Shown here: positions 17,651 to 26,572 of the stretch, one piece after another | Position numbering within the stretch: the stretch's first letter is position 1 | Layout of the letters: each line of letters begins with the position of its first letter | The notes under the pieces: generated by a model | What the model saw: the letters and a program-made list of their open reading frames with translations, nothing else | Database searches by the model: none | Told to the model about the DNA's origin: nothing | Made by a program: the position numbers and the translations under genes | Assembly (NCBI GenBank): GCA_938003855.1 | Contig: CALKXD010000089.1 | Location: 1-64,000 of the forward strand | Source: an uncultured Granulosicoccaceae bacterium | Lineage (GTDB): Bacteria > Pseudomonadota > Gammaproteobacteria > Granulosicoccales > Granulosicoccaceae | Direction of reading: 5' to 3' | DNA length: 64,000 nucleotides

Positions 17651-18625
17651 ATGATAATAAACAGCAGTTTCCGCCCAGCATGGTGGCTTCGTAATCCACA
17701 CCTGCAAACGCTATGGGCTTCCAAAGTGCAACCTGCGCCCTGCCCCGCCACCACCCGCGAGAGACTTACCACGCCCGACAACGACTTCCTGGACCTCGAC
17801 TGGAATAACTGCAGACACACCGGCGCTGACCAACCACTGATTGTTGCGTTTCATGGATTAACCGGGTCGTCGAATTCTCGCTACATCCGCCACCTGTTGC
17901 AGGTGACTTCAGAGGCCGGTATTGCCTGTGTATTGATGCACTTCAGGGGTTGCAGCGGAGAACCCAACCGCACACGCGGCTCTTACCATTCCGGGCACAC
18001 TGCTGATATAAAGTTTGTTATCGACACTCTGGCAAAGCGCTTTGCCACACGACCTGTTGCCGCCGTCGGTTACTCACTCGGTGGCAATGCGCTGCTGAAA
18101 TATCTAGCTACAGAACCGGATATCCCTCTGCACTACGCGGTGTCGGTATCACCACCACTGGTGCTGGCAGAAGGTGCCAAGCGCATGAGTAAAGGTTTTT
18201 CCAGACTCTACCAATGGAATCTGATCAAGCAAATGAAGCGCGCTTTGCGAGACAAAGACCAACGCTACCCGGCAATGAATTTAAGCGAGCTAAACTATCA
18301 GGCAGTCGACGACTTCTGGTCTTTCGACAATAACATCACCGCGGTACTGCACGGCTTTGACTCGGTAACCGACTACTACACCAAAGCCAGCACCCTGAAT
18401 GACCTGCCCGCCATCAGCACCCCGACGCACATTATTTTTGCGCGCGATGATCCGTTTTTCAGCGAGAAGTGTCTGCCGCAGGACAATCACTCCATGAGTG
18501 CTGCGGTGACCTTTGAAATAGCCGGGCATGGGGGACACGTCGGCTTTATAGGACCGGGGAAGCTGTTCCGTGGTGACAACTGGCTACCACGCCGGGTAAC
18601 CTCACTGATCCGCACCAACGTATAA
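17651..18625 (+). CDS. YheT family alpha/beta hydrolase
   Basis: A 324-residue alpha/beta-hydrolase of the YheT/ABHD family. It opens with the signature FRPAWWLRNPHLQTLW and has AFHGLTGSSNSRYIR (oxyanion region), the nucleophile elbow GYSLGGN with Ser142, ARDDPF with the acid at Asp266 or Asp267, and GHGGHVGF with His296. The natural substrate is unknown; esterase activity on short acyl esters is typical of relatives. It is divergent from surE and convergent with the PilZ gene at 18656. Confidence 0.92.
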   Translation: MIINSSFRPAWWLRNPHLQTLWASKVQPAPCPATTRERLTTPDNDFLDLDWNNCRHTGADQPLIVAFHGLTGSSNSRYIRHLLQVTSEAGIACVLMHFRGCSGEPNRTRGSYHSGHTADIKFVIDTLAKRFATRPVAAVGYSLGGNALLKYLATEPDIPLHYAVSVSPPLVLAEGAKRMSKGFSRLYQWNLIKQMKRALRDKDQRYPAMNLSELNYQAVDDFWSFDNNITAVLHGFDSVTDYYTKASTLNDLPAISTPTHIIFARDDPFFSEKCLPQDNHSMSAAVTFEIAGHGGHVGFIGPGKLFRGDNWLPRRVTSLIRTNV

Positions 18626-18636
18626 CCGGCAGTTGT

Positions 18637-18663
18637 ACCGGCTGTAGCCGGTCAGTTAGTTTT
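18637..18663 (+). terminator. Probable terminator between convergent yheT-like and PilZ genes
   Basis: ACCGGCT and AGCCGGT (18637-18652) form a compact stem, followed on the plus strand by CAGTTAGTTTTT. It lies 11 bases after the hydrolase stop and overlaps the last codons of the minus-strand PilZ gene. Confidence 0.45.
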
Positions 18664-19114
18664 TGTACACCAGTTTGACAGCGCCACCAAAGGATTGCCG
18701 GGCAACCGCATCGATGTGCTCAAGCAAAGTGTTTCTGGTTTCGTCGGTGACTTTCTGAAACGCCATTCCCGCAAAAAAACGGTCATTCTTGCCGCCCCTG
18801 GGCAACTCACCTGAGTTCACCACGTTGGCCTCTACATCAATCCGTGCCTTGTCCGGAAACAACACCATGCTCAAGCGAACACGGTCACCATCGTTGAACG
18901 GCTGCGAGTGGTAGCACTTCAGCCCGGACGGACTCAAGCTAACGACATGTGTCGGGTGATCGGGAAGTTCAGCTAACTCAAGGCTTGCATCATTGGCCGC
19001 CTCAGAGTCCACTACTTCAATGTGCAGCGCAACGGCATCGGACACCCGTCGATAGTTGCGTCGCTCTTCCGCCTTAACCTGCGCATTGCCACCCATGATC
19101 TTGTTACCTGTCAT
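18656..19114 (-). CDS. PilZ domain protein, probable c-di-GMP receptor (152 aa)
   Basis: Single-domain protein with both c-di-GMP-binding elements of PilZ: an arginine motif (ERRNYRR, about residues 17-23) and a DxSxxG-like motif (SLSPSGLKCY, about 59-68), then beta-barrel strands. Expected to read the second messenger c-di-GMP in the cytosol. An ATG six codons in (19096) is an alternative start. It is divergent from a second PilZ gene at 19577, separated by about 460 bases. The regulated target cannot be read from the context. Confidence 0.82.
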   Translation of the reverse strand: MTGNKIMGGNAQVKAEERRNYRRVSDAVALHIEVVDSEAANDASLELAELPDHPTHVVSLSPSGLKCYHSQPFNDGDRVRLSMVLFPDKARIDVEANVVNSGELPRGGKNDRFFAGMAFQKVTDETRNTLLEHIDAVARQSFGGAVKLVYKN

Positions 19115-19576
19115 TCTGTCTGCGAATTTACGGAAGACCGGTTTGTCAATCGACTCCCGCCCTTCGATGCAGTAAATAACGGCAGGGCAAATTGGTAATT
19201 GAGGGCGCAGATCACAAGTTACCGATTAACCCAAGCCTCACGTTTGTGCCATTGAGTTTCAGTAAAAAAAGCCCGGCCCCCAACGCAGAATCTTCACGGC
19301 CAACACAGATTGCCGGCCACGGCCACTTTGCGCGTTAAACCGGCAGGCACGCCACCGGATCATTCCCCAGATTAATAACACCGAAACGCCAACGGAATCA
19401 GCACGGCAAACTCACCCGGAATCCGCGCCAGTGCAGGGATTGTTGGGCTGTTTCGCCCATTCCTGCTGCACAATTGCACCAAGGCCACCCTACACTATAA
19501 TATCGGGAGTTGTTCAGTCAGCCGCCATTTTGAGGTGGCGAGCCCTGCACCGTAAACACCAATTAACTGGAAAAAA
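19115..19576. other. Intergenic region between two divergent PilZ genes
   Basis: No gene seen. It contains a good sigma-70-type promoter pointing right (19474-19501) and otherwise no repeat or stem that stands out. Confidence 0.55.
19474..19501 (+). promoter_or_regulatory. Sigma-70-like promoter for the PilZ gene at 19577
   Basis: TTGCAC (19474-19479) and a consensus TATAAT (19496-19501), separated by 16 bases, lie about 75 bases upstream of the ATG. Confidence 0.65.
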
Positions 19577-19894
19577 ATGAGTTTGGAAAGACGACAGTCT
19601 GATCGCATGCTGGCCGAACCCGGTGATGTTGAACACACAGTGCACCGATGCTTCGATATTTCCGAAATCGGGATGAAATTTCACACATCGCAGGAAGTCA
19701 CTCGCGGCGACACTTTTACAATTCAGGTGAATACCATCGGCGAACCCATGTCCGTGGTATGCCGGGTAGTGTGGTGCCGCGATCTGGTCACACCTGAGGA
19801 CGAACGCTATCATTTCGGGGTAACGTTTGATGGCTTCACCAATGCCAAACAATTGCGGCTGAGGGAATTGATCAGCTCACGTGCCGCCACTTAA
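19577..19894 (+). CDS. PilZ domain protein, probable c-di-GMP receptor (105 aa)
   Basis: A compact PilZ domain: arginine motif ERRQSDR at residues 4-10 and DISEIGMKF at about 27-35 (the D-x-S-x-x-G motif), followed by strands VVCRVVWCRDL and YHFGVTFDGF. Length equals one bare PilZ domain, so it probably acts by binding a partner protein. The promoter at 19474-19501 is unusually clear. It is not similar enough to the neighbouring PilZ protein to look like a recent duplicate. Confidence 0.83.
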   Translation: MSLERRQSDRMLAEPGDVEHTVHRCFDISEIGMKFHTSQEVTRGDTFTIQVNTIGEPMSVVCRVVWCRDLVTPEDERYHFGVTFDGFTNAKQLRLRELISSRAAT

Positions 19895-20270
19895 AAAAAC
19901 AAGCCACCCTAACTGATGTAAAACGACGGATCATCGTCGCCGCAATGAATCGAAAAGCAGTAGGCGGAGTACATCCGAACACCGGCTCTGCCAACAACGC
20001 ATCACTGAACGACACAAAATGCAGTCGCGAGGAAGACCCACTGACATCAAACGGCACTCGAGCACACCATTAACAGCCCGTTGCCGACCGCACTGCACAG
20101 ATTACCCTGACCACTACTCACCTGGCGGCGAACCGGATTAGTCGATACAATCAGTCCACGTGGTCATTCAGACTCCCGTACAAAATGGCATACAATCAAG
20201 TAGTATCAAGTGCCGCAGCAATCACTAAGCGGACGATTTTACAGACCGAAAGGCCAGTCATCTTTTAAAG
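19895..20270. other. Intergenic region upstream of tRNA-Arg
   Basis: About 375 bases with no convincing gene. A TACAAT about 80 bases before the tRNA could be its -10 element, with only a poor -35. Confidence 0.45.
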
Positions 20271-20347
20271 GCGCCCCTAGCTCAGCTGGATAGAGCGTGC
20301 CCCTCCTAAGGGCGAGGTCGCTGGTTCGAATCCAGCGGGGCGCACCA
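20271..20347 (+). tRNA. tRNA-Arg (anticodon CCU)
   Basis: A 77-base cloverleaf: acceptor GCGCCCC pairs with GGGGCGC; D-stem GCTC/GAGC; anticodon stem TGCCC/GGGCG with loop CTCCTAA, giving anticodon CCT, which reads AGG; T-stem GCTGG/CCAGC with TTCGAAT. The 3' CCA is encoded. No integrase or direct repeat of its 3' end was noticed nearby, so it does not look like an occupied attachment site. Confidence 0.97.
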
Positions 20348-20866
20348 TTTCTCCTCCCTCTGCCGTGACCGTGTTCCGAGCGGCTTCAGGCAACTTCAGT
20401 CACCGCTGGCGATAACCTGGCCCCACACACACCGATAGATAGAGTGATAACACTCTAGCCGGGCCTTGCACCGCCACTGGATTCACACCACAGCGCCACA
20501 TGATCACCTTGGCAGGTAACAGGCAACGCTGTTGCCACACGGCTGACCACTCTGCCCTGCCTCCCAAAGATTCCAGGGATGTCCTGTGTACCGATGCGTT
20601 AGCCCGATGGCCGCATATGTCACCTTCAAGCGTTACCGCCCCCATTGCACTGCTCTGTCAAAAACTGCCTGGGGACAAACCGGCACGGTGGCTCTGCCTG
20701 TTTTCCTCTGACTAGCTGTACAAAAAATCGACTAGACAATCACCGCGGTAGTTTGACACTATCAACGACGAGCAAATGGAACAACACCCTTCAACCAGCT
20801 CCATATTCTGTTAGCTCATAGATACTCGATAAATTGTAAGGGTCAAGACCCGGGGGAAACAGTGAT
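20348..20866. other. Intergenic region between tRNA-Arg and tctC
   Basis: About 520 bases without a convincing gene. A TTGACA occurs near 20754 but lacks a good -10 at the right distance. It presumably holds the promoter and any operator of the tct operon; no regulator gene is adjacent. Confidence 0.5.
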
Positions 20867-21871
20867 ATGAGATTCACCTTAAAACCAATGGCCTGCGCCA
20901 TTGCAGCACTTTCCATGGTGGCCGGTACGGCCCAGGCAGACTTTCCGCAACGAGAAGTACTTGGGGTAGTAATGTGGGGTGCCGGGGGAGCGACTGACAC
21001 GGTTGCACGCGCAGTTAATCCTGCCGCGGAAGAAGCCTTGGGAAAGCCCATTGTGGTACTGAACAAATCCGGGGGCGCGGGTGCAATATCGACAGCCTAT
21101 GTCAACGCAGCACCTGCTGACGGTTACACGTTTCTATACGGCGCAGAAAACCCGCAACTGCACTCTGTTATGGGCGTATCAGATCTAGACTACGGCAGTT
21201 TTTACCCAGTGAATATTCTGGGTCGTGGCATCGGAGTGATCGCCGTAAAGGCAGATTCCAAATACCAAACCATGCAAGACCTGATGGCAGACATCAAAGC
21301 CAACCCCGGCGACGTGCTGATGGGGTCTACCGGTCCGGGGGGCTTACCCGGTACCATTGGCGCTATTATTTCAAACTCCGCAGATTTTGACGTCACCGCT
21401 ATTCCATTTGATGGCGAAGGCCCGGGCCTTACCGCTATGCTCGGGAACGAAGTCGACTTCATGCCTGCCGGTATTTCCGCCGCCGCAGAGCAAATTAAAG
21501 CAGGTAACCTGCGAGCGCTTGCAGTGGTTAATACCGAATCTGTCGATACCTTGCCCGATGTTCCACCGATAACCGATGCAATCCCGGGTATGGCAAAATT
21601 TTTACCGTGGGGCCCCTTCTATGGGGTGTTTGTCAAGCAAGAGGTTCCTGATGACGTCAAAGCCACACTGGTTGATGCGTTCGCCGTGGCTGCCAAGAGC
21701 GAGACATTCACCACCCTGATGGCAAACAAAGGCAATATCATCATGGATATATCAGGTGATGAAGCTGCAGCATTTTTAAAGAAGTGGCAACAGGTAACAA
21801 CCTGGGTATTGCAAGATACCGGTGCGGCAAAAGTTAACCCGGAAACCCTGGGGATAATGCGTCCGGAATAA
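20867..21871 (+). CDS. Tripartite tricarboxylate transporter substrate-binding protein (TctC family)
   Basis: Periplasmic solute receptor of a TTT transporter. The 334 residues begin with a Sec signal peptide (cleavage after GTAQA, about residue 24). It then has the TctC/Bug fold landmarks: MWGAGGATDTVARAV as the first ligand loop, VVLNKSGGAGAISTAYVNAAPADGYT, and a second loop at STGPGGLPGTIGA. It delivers an organic acid to the membrane components encoded next. GGGGGA stands about nine bases before the ATG. The ligand cannot be predicted; the family binds citrate, aromatic acids, terephthalate and others. Confidence 0.93.
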   Translation: MRFTLKPMACAIAALSMVAGTAQADFPQREVLGVVMWGAGGATDTVARAVNPAAEEALGKPIVVLNKSGGAGAISTAYVNAAPADGYTFLYGAENPQLHSVMGVSDLDYGSFYPVNILGRGIGVIAVKADSKYQTMQDLMADIKANPGDVLMGSTGPGGLPGTIGAIISNSADFDVTAIPFDGEGPGLTAMLGNEVDFMPAGISAAAEQIKAGNLRALAVVNTESVDTLPDVPPITDAIPGMAKFLPWGPFYGVFVKQEVPDDVKATLVDAFAVAAKSETFTTLMANKGNIIMDISGDEAAAFLKKWQQVTTWVLQDTGAAKVNPETLGIMRPE

Positions 21872-21893
21872 CGGGTACTCCTGACGACTGTTG

Positions 21894-22376
21894 ATGCCTG
21901 GTTATTCACCACAACGGCAGGGGGAACGTGGCTTTTCCCTGCTGCTTATTGTTTTCAGCGCAACCGCGTTCTGGCAATCGTATGCGATATCCGGATTTAC
22001 CGGATTATCTACCCCCGGTGTTTTTCCAATGCTGGCATCGGCCACGATGCTTGTGTCTGCGGTGTGCCTACTGCTGCAAAACATCGATCGACGAAATATC
22101 CCGGGTTCCTCACAGACCTCTGCAGCAAGCGTTCTGCCATTGCGTATTGTCGTCATGCTGATGTTAATCACGGGCTATTTATTCGCCATGCCGCTTATTG
22201 GATTTATTCTGTCATCCGCGGTTTTTTTGTTTTTATCTTTTAGTTACCTCTGGCGCAAGCCAATACTGGTCTCGCTGTTGGTCACGGGTGGATCAGTCGC
22301 CTTTGTGTACTTGATTTTTAGAAAACTGTTTCAAGTGGTTCTACCGAAAGGGTCGCTATTGCAGGGCATGTTCTAG
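21894..22376 (+). CDS. Tripartite tricarboxylate transporter small membrane subunit (TctB family)
   Basis: A 160-residue protein with four predicted transmembrane helices, the size and topology of TctB. It lies between tctC and tctA, the standard order. The ATG at 21894 is preceded by an in-frame TTG at 21891; neither has a strong Shine-Dalgarno, so translation may be coupled to tctC. TctB sequences are poorly conserved, so position supports the call as much as sequence. Confidence 0.85.
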   Translation: MPGYSPQRQGERGFSLLLIVFSATAFWQSYAISGFTGLSTPGVFPMLASATMLVSAVCLLLQNIDRRNIPGSSQTSAASVLPLRIVVMLMLITGYLFAMPLIGFILSSAVFLFLSFSYLWRKPILVSLLVTGGSVAFVYLIFRKLFQVVLPKGSLLQGMF

Positions 22377-22378
22377 CC

Positions 22379-23896
22379 ATGAGTGAAGTTATATCAAACC
22401 TGGCTATAGTGTGGACAGACCCATGGCTGTTGTTTCTAACGGCTGCCGGTACACTGTCTGGTATCTACGTGGGGGCTATTCCCGGGTTGTCCGTTACCAT
22501 GGCAACTTCCATACTTATTTCGTTTACGTTCAAATGGCCGGTTAACGATGCACTCGCCTTAATTACCGGCATTTTCATGGGCGGAGTCTATGGCGGTTCG
22601 CGTAGCGCTATATTGTTAAATATCCCGGGCGCTCCCAGCGCCATTGCCACAGCCATCGAAGGATACCCGATGGCAAAGCGCGGCGAAGCCGGAGAGGCGA
22701 TTGGACTGACGACGGTAATGTCTGTCATCGGGGGCTTTATCGGCATCGCAGCTCTCGCCACGCTTGCCCCGGTGATCTCATCCTTCGCAATTTTGTTTAA
22801 TTCACGTGATTACCTGCTACTCGGGTTGATCGGTATTTTACTGGTCGGCACACTGTCGGGTGAGAGCTTCGCCAAAGGCGTGTTCGCCGGTGCGCTTGGT
22901 GTACTGATTGGTATGATCGGTCTCGACCCGATGACTGCTGAAGGCCGCTTCACGTTTGGCAACGTATCGTTGATGGGTGGTATTCCATATGTGGCCGCAA
23001 TGATCGGTTTTTTCGGAGTCGCCGAAGCACTGGTGCAGCTTCATCAACTGGATGTTGCGGTCGTCAGGCAAAAAGTTGATCGCATTGTTCCAAAGCTGCA
23101 CGACGTAAAGCGCTACCTCGGCCTGGCACTCCGCGCTTCAGGGATAGGCACTATCATTGGGGCGCTGCCCGGCACCGGTGGCGACATAGCCGCCTTGCTC
23201 GCCTATGATCACGCCAGGCATTCCACTAAAGACCCTGATGTGCCTTTTGGAAAAGGTTGTAAGGAAGGTCTGGTGGCACCGGAGGCTGCCAACAATGCCG
23301 CCGTTGGCGGTGCCTATATCCCCATGCTGACACTCGGGATACCCGGTGATGCTGTCACGGCGGTGATCATTGGTGCTTTGTTTATACACGGGCTTAAACC
23401 CGGACCGCTGTTGCTGGTGGAAACCCCACACTTGTTCTGGTTTATAGTTGGCGCGTTGCTGCTCGCAAATAGCTGCCTGCTGGTTTTCGGCTTAACAGGG
23501 ATTCGAATCTTCAGCAAAATTGTCGAGTGCCCTAAAGGCGTTCTGATCCCGCTTATCATTGTGCTTTCCGCCGTCGGTACCTACGCGATTCAGAATAACC
23601 CTGTGCACATCTACTGGATGCTGCTATTTGGCGTAATCGGCTACTTCATGAAAATGTATGGTTATCAGGTGGGGCCGGTGATCCTTGGGGTGATTCTCGG
23701 CCCGATGATGGATTCAAACTATCGACGGGCAATGCTTGGCGCTCGTGGTGATGTAAGCACGTTCTTATGGAATTTTGTTTCTCATCCGATCTCATTTATC
23801 CTGTCGCTCGCACTGATTATAATGCTGCTGTCACAAACCCCGCTGCTGCGATGGTTTCACCACTGGCGCAGCTCAGATCACCAGCGCGGCATTTAA
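22379..23896 (+). CDS. Tripartite tricarboxylate transporter large permease subunit (TctA family)
   Basis: A 505-residue, roughly twelve-helix permease that carries substrate across the inner membrane, driven by the ion gradient. Family blocks include GAIPGLSVTMATSILISFTF, GGSRSAILLNIPGAPSAIATAIEGYPMAKRG, GALPGTGGDIAALLAYDHAR and the C-terminal VGPVILGVILGPMMDSNYRRAM. It starts two bases after tctB, so the three genes are one operon. No terminator was seen after it. Confidence 0.95.
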   Translation: MSEVISNLAIVWTDPWLLFLTAAGTLSGIYVGAIPGLSVTMATSILISFTFKWPVNDALALITGIFMGGVYGGSRSAILLNIPGAPSAIATAIEGYPMAKRGEAGEAIGLTTVMSVIGGFIGIAALATLAPVISSFAILFNSRDYLLLGLIGILLVGTLSGESFAKGVFAGALGVLIGMIGLDPMTAEGRFTFGNVSLMGGIPYVAAMIGFFGVAEALVQLHQLDVAVVRQKVDRIVPKLHDVKRYLGLALRASGIGTIIGALPGTGGDIAALLAYDHARHSTKDPDVPFGKGCKEGLVAPEAANNAAVGGAYIPMLTLGIPGDAVTAVIIGALFIHGLKPGPLLLVETPHLFWFIVGALLLANSCLLVFGLTGIRIFSKIVECPKGVLIPLIIVLSAVGTYAIQNNPVHIYWMLLFGVIGYFMKMYGYQVGPVILGVILGPMMDSNYRRAMLGARGDVSTFLWNFVSHPISFILSLALIIMLLSQTPLLRWFHHWRSSDHQRGI

Positions 23897-24314
23897 AACG
23901 AGGCAGCTTCTAAATTGATATCGTTTTTTTTAGCAGGGTGATCACCGCAATCGGCTGTGACAGTTCATCACTACACAGGCTCCGTTACCAACAGCATGAG
24001 GGACTGAGGCAACTCTATCGAGCCCGTGATAAACCTTTTCTCAACTGCACGCTATCTGACAAACCGCACACTCTTACCAGACGGTGACGCGATGCAGTCA
24101 CTTCTGTACACTGATAGCAACCTTCAGTCAAAATCGAACAACCATTCGCGTTATTGACTGAAAATCAAATATTAATAAGAAATCCGGTCTTCCTTACCCA
24201 GAGAGACCGCGGGCTAACATCCCGCAACGCGCACCAGACAAACAACCATTGAATGCATAGTGCGTGCATTGCCAAAACACAACTGAACTTACCTATTCTT
24301 ACGGGGGATAAAAC
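23897..24314. other. Intergenic region between tctA and frmA
   Basis: About 420 bases with no supported gene; a minus-strand frame running into frmA is only its shadow. A T-run near 23926 lacks a stem, so it is not called a terminator. Confidence 0.5.
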
Positions 24315-25424
24315 ATGGAATCCAGAGCAGCAATTGCAGTTAAGGCCGGTCAACCACTGGAGGTTGGAACTGTCGACGTACAGGGCCCGAGAGCTGGCGA
24401 GTGCCTGGTCGAGATCAAAGCAACCGGTATCTGTCACACGGACGAATTCACCTTGTCCGGCGCTGACCCCGAGGGCATTTTTCCGGCAATACTGGGTCAC
24501 GAAGGTGCCGGTGTTGTGGTGGAAGTCGGCCCGGGTGTGACCAGCCTGAAAAAAGGCGACCATGTTATTCCACTGTACACACCGGAATGCCGCACCTGCG
24601 ACTACTGCACGTCGGGCAAGACAAACCTGTGTCAGCAGATCCGGGAGACTCAAGGCCAGGGCGTAATGCCCGACAGCACCAGTCGCTTTTCACGCGGCGA
24701 TGACAAAATCTTCCATTACATGGGCACCTCCACCTTCTCAAACTTCACCGTCGTGCCAGAAATCGCGCTGGCTAAGGTTCGTGAAGATGCACCGTTCGAT
24801 AAAATCTGCTACATCGGCTGCGGTGTCACCACGGGTATCGGCGCGGTGATCAACACCGCTCAAGTCAAACCTGGTGACAACGTGGTGATTTTCGGTCTCG
24901 GTGGCATTGGCTTAAACGTCATCCAGGGCGCACGTCTGGCAGGTGCCAACATGATTGTCGGCGTCGACCTGAACCCGGCTCGCAAGGAAATGGCCGAGCG
25001 CTTCGGCATGACGCACTTCGTCAATCCCTCAGAAGTCGAAGACGAGCTGGTCCCCTACCTGGTCAATCTGACTAAAGGCGGCGCGGATTACTCTTTCGAG
25101 TGCATCGGTAACGTTGACGTCATGCGCCAGGCACTGGAGTGCTGCCACAAGGGCTGGGGTACCTCCATTATTATCGGTGTCGCACCAGCGGGTGCCGAAA
25201 TATCTACCCGCCCCTTCCAGCTGGTGACCGGCCGCAACTGGCGCGGTACAGCATTCGGCGGTGCCAAAGGACGCACGGATGTACCGAAAATTGTTGATTG
25301 GTACATGGACGGCAAAATTGAAATCGATCCGCTGATCACCCACACCATGGGTCTGGACGACATCAACACCGCTTTTGACCTGATGCACAAGGGCGAATCT
25401 ATTCGTTCGGTGGTGATGTTCTAG
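24315..25424 (+). CDS. frmA: S-(hydroxymethyl)glutathione dehydrogenase / class III alcohol dehydrogenase
   Basis: Oxidises S-hydroxymethylglutathione (the formaldehyde-glutathione adduct) with NAD, the main formaldehyde detoxification step; the enzyme also reduces S-nitrosoglutathione. The 369 residues show catalytic zinc ligands Cys40 and His62 (GHEGAG) plus the Cys in IGCGVTTG, the structural zinc lobe CRTCDYCTSGKTNLC (Cys92/95/98/106), and NAD-binding GLGGIGLNV. GGGGGA precedes the ATG by about eight bases. No S-formylglutathione hydrolase or FrmR-type repressor is adjacent. Confidence 0.96.
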   Translation: MESRAAIAVKAGQPLEVGTVDVQGPRAGECLVEIKATGICHTDEFTLSGADPEGIFPAILGHEGAGVVVEVGPGVTSLKKGDHVIPLYTPECRTCDYCTSGKTNLCQQIRETQGQGVMPDSTSRFSRGDDKIFHYMGTSTFSNFTVVPEIALAKVREDAPFDKICYIGCGVTTGIGAVINTAQVKPGDNVVIFGLGGIGLNVIQGARLAGANMIVGVDLNPARKEMAERFGMTHFVNPSEVEDELVPYLVNLTKGGADYSFECIGNVDVMRQALECCHKGWGTSIIIGVAPAGAEISTRPFQLVTGRNWRGTAFGGAKGRTDVPKIVDWYMDGKIEIDPLITHTMGLDDINTAFDLMHKGESIRSVVMF

Positions 25425-25488
25425 GGGCGGGATAAAAACAGTACTAGCCGACACTCATTGCGTTGCTTGTCGGCTGCCTGTTTGACTT

Positions 25489-25522
25489 CTGTTTGTTGCC
25501 TGGCTTACCGGGCAACAAACAG
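25489..25522. repeat. 12-bp inverted repeat in a convergent intergenic region
   Basis: CTGTTTGTTGCC (25489-25500) and its exact reverse complement GGCAACAAACAG (25511-25522), with a 10-base centre that can add two more G-C pairs. It lies between convergent frmA and the coiled-coil gene. No T-tract follows on either strand, so it may be an atypical bidirectional terminator or an RNA-stabilising hairpin. Confidence 0.65.
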
Positions 25523-25680
25523 TACCGCCTATCTTGTCGACCCATCGCCTGCTGCTGCACCGGGTCAAATCAACCGGCGACTGATACATTGTTCTGTTCA
25601 GTGTACGCTACCCGCGTTTGTCTATCACAGCCGACGGCATACCTGCCCAGTAGGCGAGCTCTTGTCAGCGTAGATTGCTA

Positions 25681-26325
25681 CTACACCGCAGGGGTTGGTC
25701 TTTGTGCAACAAGGTTTTTACCCAACACCTTACGGATAGAACCGACCGCATCGCCTACTCTAGCGGGAAAACTTTGCTGCTCGCCGACATCCATCGGCAG
25801 AAATTCACCGGCATCGAACTGCTCATACCCGAAACCACTGTCCGGCGCTGGCTGCTCAGCGGGATCCTCTGTCACCTCGATACCACCAATCCGCATCAGA
25901 GCGCCACGCAACGATTGAACTCTCACGTCACGCGCCGGGCGATCCTCGGCCGCCGGATGCATGGCCTTATACCGTGCAATCTGCTCCTGCGCTGCGCGAA
26001 GATCGTTATCCTGTTGACTGATCCGGTCGCGAAGATGCCCAACCAGTTTGCGTTGCATGCGTACACGTCTGGCTTCTCGATCTGCGGCATTTTTGGCCTC
26101 TGCAACCCGGGTTTCCAGCACCTCTACCCGGCTTTGCAGACGTGCCACCAGGCGCTGGTACTCTTCACTGGTTAATAAGCAGGGTCTGGCGTTGGTCACC
26201 TTGTTAATTCTCTGGTTACCGGCGCAAGCCATAGGCTCCCCGGCTTTATTTTCTGGCAGAAATTCCAGTACTGCATCTCCCGACCCGGTCGGGCGTTCGC
26301 TACAGTCATTTGGATTAGTTTCCAT
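25681..26325 (-). CDS. Hypothetical protein with central coiled coil (214 aa)
   Basis: Not recognised. The middle (about residues 50-130 from the chosen ATG) is a charged heptad-rich helix, EEYQRLVARLQSRVEVLETRV through QDNDLRAAQEQIARY, predicted to form a coiled coil. Both ends are low-complexity, and the C-terminal third is acidic and Pro-rich. There is no signal peptide and no membrane segment, so it is probably a cytosolic oligomer or scaffold. An in-frame TTG at 26364 is possible, but the ATG at 26325 is preferred. It is convergent with frmA and isolated from hpaH by about 250 bases. Confidence 0.6.
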   Translation of the reverse strand: METNPNDCSERPTGSGDAVLEFLPENKAGEPMACAGNQRINKVTNARPCLLTSEEYQRLVARLQSRVEVLETRVAEAKNAADREARRVRMQRKLVGHLRDRISQQDNDLRAAQEQIARYKAMHPAAEDRPARDVRVQSLRGALMRIGGIEVTEDPAEQPAPDSGFGYEQFDAGEFLPMDVGEQQSFPARVGDAVGSIRKVLGKNLVAQRPTPAV

Positions 26326-26572
26326 GATGAAGTGCCCTTTAAATAGAGTTCCACAGTCTCGCAAGCCGGCCTGAAGTCCTTCTTAGGGCAACCTGCGGCG
26401 TCGTAAGAAAACGCATCACAACGCTTCAAAAATGAAACAACAACACATCACACTGCTAAATACGGAATATCGCTGACGCGTATTTCACACTGACCCACAA
26501 CTTATAAGCAGTTTCGCCTCGAATCACAACCGCAAACCAACCGAAAGTGCACTGTCGGCAACGATGAATTGC

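Noticed and set aside
20271-20866. tRNA-Arg as the attachment site of an island
   Set aside because: No integrase, no repeated tRNA 3' end and no mobile genes follow; the next genes are an ordinary transporter operon.
23926-23934. T-run after tctA as an intrinsic terminator
   Set aside because: No stable stem precedes the run of T residues.
24165-24653. 162-codon minus-strand ORF over the frmA start
   Set aside because: It lies opposite the conserved 5' part of frmA, shows no recognisable domain, and its composition is that of a reverse-strand shadow.
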